From positions 53,590 through 117,589 of the forward strand of contig NZ_BSYI01000014.1 in the NCBI RefSeq assembly GCF_030270585.1: DNA of 64,000 bases. The letters run 5' to 3'. Numbering within the stretch: position 1 is the first letter of the stretch; each line of letters begins with the position of its first letter. Made by a program: the position numbers and the translations under genes. The DNA comes from Paralimibaculum aggregatum. Lineage in GTDB: Bacteria > Pseudomonadota > Alphaproteobacteria > Rhodobacterales > Rhodobacteraceae. The notes under the pieces were generated by a model. It ran no database searches, was not told where the DNA came from, and saw only the letters and a list, made by a program, of their open reading frames with translations. Positions 57,402-64,000 of this stretch are shown piece by piece.

Positions 57402-57416
57402 GTTCCTGTATTGTTC
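57402..57416. promoter_or_regulatory. LexA (SOS) box upstream of the radical SAM gene
   Basis: GTTC-CTGTATT-GTTC at 57402-57416 matches exactly the alphaproteobacterial LexA site GTTC-N7-GTTC. It overlaps a plausible -10 (TATTGT at 57409-57414, 16 bp after TTGTGG at 57387-57392), and lies 24 bp before the start codon. Bound LexA would occlude the promoter. Confidence 0.75.
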
Positions 57417-57439
57417 TGGTGTGAACCGGGAGAATCGGA

Positions 57440-58573
57440 ATGGAGCCGCCGCAGGTGGACGAGCTGTTCGAGGACGATGCCGCGCCGTCGCTCTTCACCG
57501 ACGAGATCGCGCCCGAGCGGCGGCGCGGCCGCGGCGCCGCGCGCAACCCGGCGGTGCGCTATGACCGGCTGACCACCGGGCGCACCGATGACGGCTGGGA
57601 CCGGGAGGACGACGCGCCGCCGGTGCGCACCGAGGTGATCCGCGACGCCAGCCGCAGCATCATCGCGCGCAACACCTCGCCGGACCTGCCCTTCGACCGC
57701 TCGGTCAACCCCTATCGCGGCTGCGAGCATGGCTGCATCTACTGCTTCGCGCGGCCGAGCCATGCCCAGCTCGGCCTCTCCCCCGGCCTCGATTTCGAGA
57801 CCCGGCTGGTGGTGAAGCCGCGGGCGGCGGCGCTGCTGGAGACCGCGCTGCGCCGGCCCGGCTACCGCCCGGCGCCGCTCGCCATCGGCACCAATACCGA
57901 TGCCTACCAGCCGATCGACCGCGAGCACGGCATCATGCGCGAGCTGCTCGAGGTGCTCTGGGCCTATCGCCACCCGCTTTTCATCACCACCAAGGGCGCG
58001 CATCTGACGCGCGACATCGACCTGCTCGGCCGCATGGGGCGCGCCGGGCTGCTGCAGGTCGCGATCAGCCTCACCACGCTCGACACCCGGCTGAGCCGGG
58101 CGATGGAGCCGCGGGCCGCCGCGCCGCCGCGCCGCCTCCGCCTGATGCGGGCGCTGGCACAGGCCGGCGTGCCGGTGCAGGTCAACACCTCGCCGATCAT
58201 CCCGGCGCTCAACGATCACGAGATCGAGCGGCTGATCGCCGCCGCCGCCGAGGCCGGGGCCAGCAAGGTGAGCTACAGCGTGCTGCGCCTGCCGCAGGAG
58301 GTCTCCGGCCTGTTCCAGGACTGGCTGGCGCGGGAGTATCCGGACCGCGCGGCGCGGGTGATGGGCAAGGTGCGCGAGCTGCATGGCGGGCGCGACTACG
58401 ACCCGCAATGGGGCAAGCGGATGCGCGGCGAGGGGGTCTATGCCCAGCTGATCTCGCGCCGGGTGCGGGCCGCCGCCGCGCGGCACGGGCTCGACCGCGC
58501 GCTGCCGGCGCTGCGCTGCGATCTGTTCCGCGCGCCGCCGCGGGCCGGCGACCAGCTCGCGCTTCCGCTATGA
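57440..58573 (+). CDS. PA0069-family radical SAM protein
   Basis: A 377-residue radical SAM enzyme of the COG1533 group (spore-photoproduct-lyase-like, PA0069 family). The Fe-S motif C-x3-C-x2-C is Cys95, Cys99 and Cys102 in RGCEHGCIYCFARPSH. GTNTDAYQPIDREHGIMRELLEVL (in part) and QVNTSPIIPALNDHEI are family features. GGGAG at 57428-57432 sets ATG 57440. The LexA box over its promoter suggests induction by DNA damage and a possible repair role. The substrate is unknown. Confidence 0.88.
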   Translation: MEPPQVDELFEDDAAPSLFTDEIAPERRRGRGAARNPAVRYDRLTTGRTDDGWDREDDAPPVRTEVIRDASRSIIARNTSPDLPFDRSVNPYRGCEHGCIYCFARPSHAQLGLSPGLDFETRLVVKPRAAALLETALRRPGYRPAPLAIGTNTDAYQPIDREHGIMRELLEVLWAYRHPLFITTKGAHLTRDIDLLGRMGRAGLLQVAISLTTLDTRLSRAMEPRAAAPPRRLRLMRALAQAGVPVQVNTSPIIPALNDHEIERLIAAAAEAGASKVSYSVLRLPQEVSGLFQDWLAREYPDRAARVMGKVRELHGGRDYDPQWGKRMRGEGVYAQLISRRVRAAAARHGLDRALPALRCDLFRAPPRAGDQLALPL

Positions 58574-58942
58574 GCCGCGGCGCTCTCCCGGCTGGCGCGG
58601 GCGCGGATCGGCCAGCTCGAGGCGCAGCCCGCCGACCATGCCGGCCAGCACGTTGTAGAGCGCCGCGAGGAAGGCCCCGAGCAGGAACCCGCCGAGCCAG
58701 GCGCCGAGCGCGAACAGCAGCAGCCAGACCACCGCCACCACCGCGAGCATGCTGCCGGTCTCGCCCGGGCCGGAGACCGGCGCATCCTCCACCGCCGCCC
58801 ATTCCGCCAGCCAGGCGAGATCCCCCGCCAGCCCGCCGCCGATCGCCGCCAGCGTGCCGAGGATCAGCACCAGCCCCGCCGCGAGGCTGCCGGCCGTGAC
58901 GCCGGCGCTCAGCAGCCCGACCCGCCTGATCTCCGCCAGCAT
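58568..58942 (-). CDS. small membrane protein, DUF3566-like
   Basis: A 124-residue protein with two long hydrophobic segments ([59 protein letters not shown], each cited in part) flanking an acidic loop. The end [16 protein letters not shown] resembles the DUF3566 signature of a Tyr-Asn pair followed by V-G-G. GGGAGGG on the minus strand sets ATG 58942. Its last 6 bp overlap the 3' end of the radical SAM gene in convergent orientation. Function unknown. Confidence 0.65.
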   Translation of the reverse strand: MLAEIRRVGLLSAGVTAGSLAAGLVLILGTLAAIGGGLAGDLAWLAEWAAVEDAPVSGPGETGSMLAVVAVVWLLLFALGAWLGGFLLGAFLAALYNVLAGMVGGLRLELADPRPRQPGERRGS

Positions 58943-59015
58943 GGGTTCCCTCCCGCTTGCCGCAACGCCGCCCGCCCCTTGGCGGCGGGTGCCGCCGGAG
59001 CCTATGGTGCCGGAC

Positions 59016-60813
<1,798 letters not shown>

Positions 60814-60850
60814 GATGTCGAGCTGAGCCGGGCGCCCGGCCCGGCATTCC

Positions 60851-61921
60851 TCAGCCGATCAGCCGCAGCGCCTTGGCGAAGACCGTGGGCATCGCATCCG
60901 CCGCCGCGGCCCGCTCCCGCCCCGGCCCCGGCAGCGGGTCGATCCGCGCCCGGTGCACGGTGAGGCGCAGGGCGAAATGCGTGAACACGTGGCGCACCTC
61001 GCCGATCGCCTCCCAGGCCCCCGGCACCGGCGGCAGCGGGTCGGGCCCGGGCGCCGCGGTCCAGTCCGAGCTCGGCAGCGCCAGCATGCCGCCGAGCAGC
61101 CCCGATGGCGGGCGCCGGACCACCCAGACCGCGCCCTGCCCGTCGAGCGCCGCCCAGACATGGCCGTGGCGCACCGGCCTCGCCAGCTTCGGCGCGCGCG
61201 CCGGCAGCTCGCCCGCGATCCCGGCGGCATGGGCGGCGCAGCCCGGGCGCAGCGGGCAGAGCGCGCAGGCCGGGCGCCGCGGCGTGCAGATCGTCGCGCC
61301 GAGATCCATCAGCGCCTGGGCATGGTCGCCGGGACGCTGCGCGGGCGTCAGCGCCGCGGCATGGGCGCGGAGCCGCGGCTTGACCCCGGGCAGCGGTTCG
61401 GTCTCGGCGAAGAGCCGCGCCATCACCCGCTCGATATTGCCGTCGACCACCGCCGCGGGCCGGTCGAAGGCGATCGCCGCGATCGCCGCCGCGGTATAGG
61501 CGCCGATGCCGGGCAGCGCGCGCAGCCCGTCCTCGGTTTCCGGGAAACGCCCGCCATGCTCGGCCGCGACGACCCCGGCACAGGCATGGAGATTGCGTGC
61601 GCGGGCATAGTAGCCGAGCCCCGCCCAGGCCTCGAGCACCGCCTCGCGCGGCGCCGCCGCCAGCGCCTCGACCCGCGGCCAGGCCCGGGTGAAGGCGTGG
61701 AAATACCGGCCCGCCGCGGCCACCGTGGTCTGCTGCAGCATCACCTCGGAGAGCCAGACGCGGTAGGGATCGGGCATCACCCCGCGGGCCCGGTCGGCCG
61801 GGCCGATGCGCCAGGGCAGCGCGCGGGCATGGCGGTCGTACCAGGCGAGCAGGGCGGCCTGGGCCGGCGCTGCTGTCGCGCTTGTGATCGGCGGGCTGAA
61901 CGGGGCGCTTTCGGTCTGCAT
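60851..61921 (-). CDS. mutY: A/G-specific adenine glycosylase MutY
   Basis: A 356-residue base-excision enzyme that removes adenine opposite 8-oxoguanine. The HhH region LPGIGAYTAAAIAAIAF and the catalytic Asp in VVDGNIERVMAR lie in the N-terminal half. The Fe-S cluster ligands are C-x6-C-x2-C-x5-C in CTPRRPACALCPLRPGC. The C-terminal NUDIX-like domain recognises 8-oxoG. The start MQTESAPF at 61921 is the nearest to the conserved region. It is divergent from the DUF721 gene, 72 bp apart. Confidence 0.95.
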   Translation of the reverse strand: MQTESAPFSPPITSATAAPAQAALLAWYDRHARALPWRIGPADRARGVMPDPYRVWLSEVMLQQTTVAAAGRYFHAFTRAWPRVEALAAAPREAVLEAWAGLGYYARARNLHACAGVVAAEHGGRFPETEDGLRALPGIGAYTAAAIAAIAFDRPAAVVDGNIERVMARLFAETEPLPGVKPRLRAHAAALTPAQRPGDHAQALMDLGATICTPRRPACALCPLRPGCAAHAAGIAGELPARAPKLARPVRHGHVWAALDGQGAVWVVRRPPSGLLGGMLALPSSDWTAAPGPDPLPPVPGAWEAIGEVRHVFTHFALRLTVHRARIDPLPGPGRERAAAADAMPTVFAKALRLIG

Positions 61922-61993
61922 CCGGATCGGATATCGAACGAACAGGCGCCGCGGCAAGTCCGGCGCCGCCCGGAGGCGTGAGAGGACCAGGCG

Positions 61994-62521
61994 ATGAGCG
62001 AGCCACGGGGTCAGCGCCCGCGCCGGCGCGAGTTCCGCCAGATCGGCGCGGGGCTCTCCAGGCGCATGGTCGAGACCGCGGCGAAGCGCGGCTTTGCCGA
62101 GCCGGAGGTGCTGATGCGCTGGCCGGAGATCGTCGGCGCCGCGCTCGCCCCCTCCTGCCGGCCGGTCAAGGTGCGCTTCGGCGCCGCGCCCAGCCTCGGC
62201 GCCACGCTGGTGGTGGAGGTGGTCGGCGCACGCGGCCCGGAGGTCGAGCTCAGCGCGCCGCAGATCCTCGAGCGCATCAACCAGTATTACGGCTATCGCG
62301 CGGTCTCGCGGCTGAAGGTGGTGCAGACCGGCACGGCAGGCTTTGCCGAGGCGCAGGCGGCGTTTCGCGGCCACCCCGGCGAGGACGACGAGACCGCCAC
62401 CACGGCGGCGGCGCGGGCCGAGGCCGAGCGCCTCGTCGCCGGCATCCGCAGCCCCGGGCTCCGCAAGGTCATGGCGCGCCTCGGCGCGCTGGTCCTGTCG
62501 CGCGCCGGCCATACGCCCTAG
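61994..62521 (+). CDS. DUF721 protein (DciA-like)
   Basis: A 175-residue protein with the DUF721 domain (LMRWPEIVGAALAPSCRPVKVRFG, LELSAPQILERINQYYGYRAVSRLKV in part), the fold of DciA, the replicative helicase loader/operator of bacteria lacking DnaC/DnaI. The last 60 residues are variable and acidic/Ala-rich. It ends one base before the next open frame. The mutY-DUF721-dsbA-smc order is conserved in this lineage. A role in DnaB loading is inferred from the family. Confidence 0.85.
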   Translation: MSEPRGQRPRRREFRQIGAGLSRRMVETAAKRGFAEPEVLMRWPEIVGAALAPSCRPVKVRFGAAPSLGATLVVEVVGARGPEVELSAPQILERINQYYGYRAVSRLKVVQTGTAGFAEAQAAFRGHPGEDDETATTAAARAEAERLVAGIRSPGLRKVMARLGALVLSRAGHTP

Positions 62522-62557
62522 ATGACATCGATGAACGACGCCAACACGGAGAGATCC

Positions 62558-63190
62558 ATGCCCATGAGCCCCGACCGCCGCCGCCTGCTGGCCGGCCTCG
62601 CCGCCACCCCCGCGGCCCTCGCGCTGCTGCCGGCGCCCCTGCGGGCCGAGGATGCCGCGGCCACCCCGCTGCTCACCGGAGACGTGGCGCTCGGCGCCGA
62701 GGACGCGCCGGTCACGGTGATCGAGTATGCCTCGCTGACCTGCCCGCACTGCGCCTCGTTCCACACCCGCACCTGGCCGGAGGTGAAGGCGCAGTATGTC
62801 GATACCGGCAAGGTCCGCTTCATCATGCGCGAGGTCTATTTCGACGCGCCGGGGCTCTGGGCCTCGATGATCGCGCGCTGCGGCGGCGAGACCGGCTACT
62901 ACCCGATGATCGACGCCTTCCTGAAGCGCCAGGGCGACTGGAGCCGCGCCGACGACATCCCCGCCGCGCTGCAGAAGATCGGCCGGCTGAACGGGCTCTC
63001 GAGCGAGCGGATGCGCGTCTGCCTGACCGACCGCGACTTCGCCGAGACGCTGGTGCAGAACTACAAGGACAATTCCGAGCTGCACGAGATCCGCTCGACG
63101 CCGTCCTTCGTGGTGAATGGCGAGCTGCACAGCGGCGCCATGGGCTTCGCCGAATTCTCCGCCCTGCTCGACCGCGCGCTCGAGGGCTGA
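62558..63190 (+). CDS. DsbA-family periplasmic thiol oxidoreductase
   Basis: A 210-residue thioredoxin-fold protein. The signal MPMSPDRRRLLAGLAATPAALALLP (given in part) has a twin-arginine-like RRRLLAG and a hydrophobic core ending near APLRAED. The active site is CPHC in SLTCPHCASFH, and the cis-Pro loop is RSTPSFVVNG. ATG 62558 is supported by GGAGAG at 62547-62552; ATGs at 62522 and 62531 are in frame but lack a ribosome site. It likely oxidises cysteines of exported proteins or acts with a DsbB-like partner elsewhere. Confidence 0.9.
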   Translation: MPMSPDRRRLLAGLAATPAALALLPAPLRAEDAAATPLLTGDVALGAEDAPVTVIEYASLTCPHCASFHTRTWPEVKAQYVDTGKVRFIMREVYFDAPGLWASMIARCGGETGYYPMIDAFLKRQGDWSRADDIPAALQKIGRLNGLSSERMRVCLTDRDFAETLVQNYKDNSELHEIRSTPSFVVNGELHSGAMGFAEFSALLDRALEG

Positions 63191-63200
63191 GCCGCGCCAT

Positions 63201-63226
63201 CGCGACCCGCCATATGGTGGGTCGCG
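63201..63226. other. 26-bp near-perfect palindrome between dsbA-like gene and smc
   Basis: Bases 63201-63213 and 63214-63226 are complementary except one G/T position, centred on CCATATGG. As RNA it is a strong hairpin after the dsbA stop but without a T-tract. As DNA it is a dyad 97 bp before smc. A TTGACA hexamer at 63260-63265 could be the smc -35 box; the -10 partner is poor. Confidence 0.45.
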
Positions 63227-63322
63227 CGACGTTACCCACAAGATGATGTGTACGCCCCATTGACAAGACCGGGGCCGCCCCGCCAGACTGTCCGGTCAGA
63301 GGCAGAGAGAGGGGCGCCCCCC

Positions 63323-64000
63323 ATGCAGTTCACCCGGCTGAGGCTCCAGGGTTTCAAGAGCTTCGTCGACCCCACCGAGCTGGTCATCGGCCGGGGGCTG
63401 ACGGGCATAGTCGGGCCCAATGGCTGCGGCAAGTCCAACCTGCTCGAGGCGATGCGCTGGGTGATGGGCGAGACCCGCGCCAAGGCGATGCGCGGCACCG
63501 GCATGGACGACGTGATCTTCGCCGGCAGCGGCAGCCGCCCGCCGCGCAACAACGCCCAGGTGGCGCTGCTGATCGACAATGCCGACGGCACCGCGCCCGC
63601 GCCCTACCAGTCGGTGAAGGAGATCGAGGTCGGCCGCCGCATCACCCGCGAGATCGGCTCGGCCTACACGGTCAACGGCAAGTCGGTGCGGGCGCGCGAC
63701 GTCTCGATGCTGTTCGCCGATGCCTCGACCGGCGCGCAGTCGCCGGCGCTGGTGCGCCAGGGCCAGATCGGCGAGCTGATCGCGGCGCGCCCCACCGCCC
63801 GGCGCCGGGTGATCGAGGAGGCGGCGGGCATCGCCGGGCTCTACCAGCGGCGCCACGAGGCCGAGCTCAAGCTCTCGGCGACCGAGGCCAATCTCGGGCG
63901 CGTGCGCGAGCTGATCGAGGGGCTGGAGACGCGGCTGCGCTCGCTCGGGCGGCAGGCGGCGCAGGCGCGGCGCTACCGGGCGCTGGCCGAGGCGCTGCGG
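63323..64000 (+). CDS. smc: chromosome segregation ATPase SMC, N-terminal part
   Basis: The first 226 residues of SMC; the gene runs off the window. [16 protein letters not shown] opens the ATPase head and GPNGCGKS (31-38) is Walker A. The Q-loop region [10 protein letters not shown] and the start of the first coiled coil ([22 protein letters not shown]) are visible. GAGAGAGGGG precedes ATG 63323. SMC with ScpAB compacts and aligns replicated chromosomes. Confidence 0.97.
   Translation, partial: MQFTRLRLQGFKSFVDPTELVIGRGLTGIVGPNGCGKSNLLEAMRWVMGETRAKAMRGTGMDDVIFAGSGSRPPRNNAQVALLIDNADGTAPAPYQSVKEIEVGRRITREIGSAYTVNGKSVRARDVSMLFADASTGAQSPALVRQGQIGELIAARPTARRRVIEEAAGIAGLYQRRHEAELKLSATEANLGRVRELIEGLETRLRSLGRQAAQARRYRALAEALR

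Noticed and set aside
60851..63241. A 796-residue frame extending mutY upstream across DUF721 and dsbA-like genes
   Set aside because: The extension is antisense to two recognisable genes; MutY homology begins only near 61900.

Overview
The window is gene-dense, very GC-rich bacterial chromosome with no rRNA, tRNA, CRISPR, insertion sequence or prophage that I can see. Several things point to an alphaproteobacterium of the Rhodobacterales type: the addB-addA-trxA block, uvrC-pgsA-moaD-moaE, ubiE-ubiB-coaBC-dut, a CcrM-type GANTC methylase with GANTC sites over its own promoter, a GTTC-N7-GTTC LexA box, a tad pilus locus, a VPLPA-type sorting tail and the mutY-DUF721-dsbA-smc order. Assignment below order level would be guesswork.

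Layout. 1-7.5 kb: end of an upstream gene, a MurU-like sugar nucleotidyltransferase, AddB, AddA and thioredoxin (wall recycling, double-strand-break repair, thiol redox). 7.5-8.7 kb: an HxlR regulator divergent from a DUF4242 gene, with two matching palindromes between them. 8.7-20 kb: accD-folC, a cupin, an AEC permease, a class IV aminotransferase, a VPLPA-CTERM-type secreted protein, a flavoprotein overlapping trpA, a YodC-like/RGG-repeat protein, cyclopropane fatty acid synthase and a long CoA-transferase.

20-33.5 kb is a near-complete tad (Flp) pilus locus: a divergent lytic transglycosylase, two small Flp-type prepilins, CpaB, the secretin CpaC, an OmpA lipoprotein, a TadE-like pseudopilin, CpaE, CpaF, TadB, TadC, two TPR lipoproteins and the prepilin peptidase CpaA. 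Strong hairpin terminators after the first pilin and after the OmpA gene divide it into several transcription units. Structural subunits therefore look separately expressed from the secretin module and the motor/platform module.

33.5-41.3 kb: a glycerophosphodiesterase, an OmpA-domain envelope protein with a coupled coiled-coil protein, then a minus-strand row of a pteridine-reductase-like SDR, uvrC, pgsA, moaD and moaE. 41.4-50.9 kb: YdcH-like protein, purE-purK, a membrane protein, ubiE-ubiB, coaBC-dut, an Rrf2 regulator with cysK, and moeB. 50.9-58.9 kb: leuD with an EEP-family phosphatase, two small Gly/Tyr-rich secreted proteins, an MFS carrier, a tyrosine phosphatase, a class V aminotransferase and a radical SAM gene that carries a LexA box. 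59-64 kb: rnhB, ccrM, mutY, a DUF721 (DciA-like) gene, a DsbA-like protein and the start of smc, a genome-maintenance cluster.

Most of the window is conserved housekeeping. I found no clearly new multi-gene system. The observations most worth testing are regulatory: the SOS box on the radical SAM gene, methylation sites in the ccrM promoter, paired HxlR operators, repeat elements flanking the pilin and secretin genes, and the RGG-repeat and Gly/Tyr-repeat proteins.
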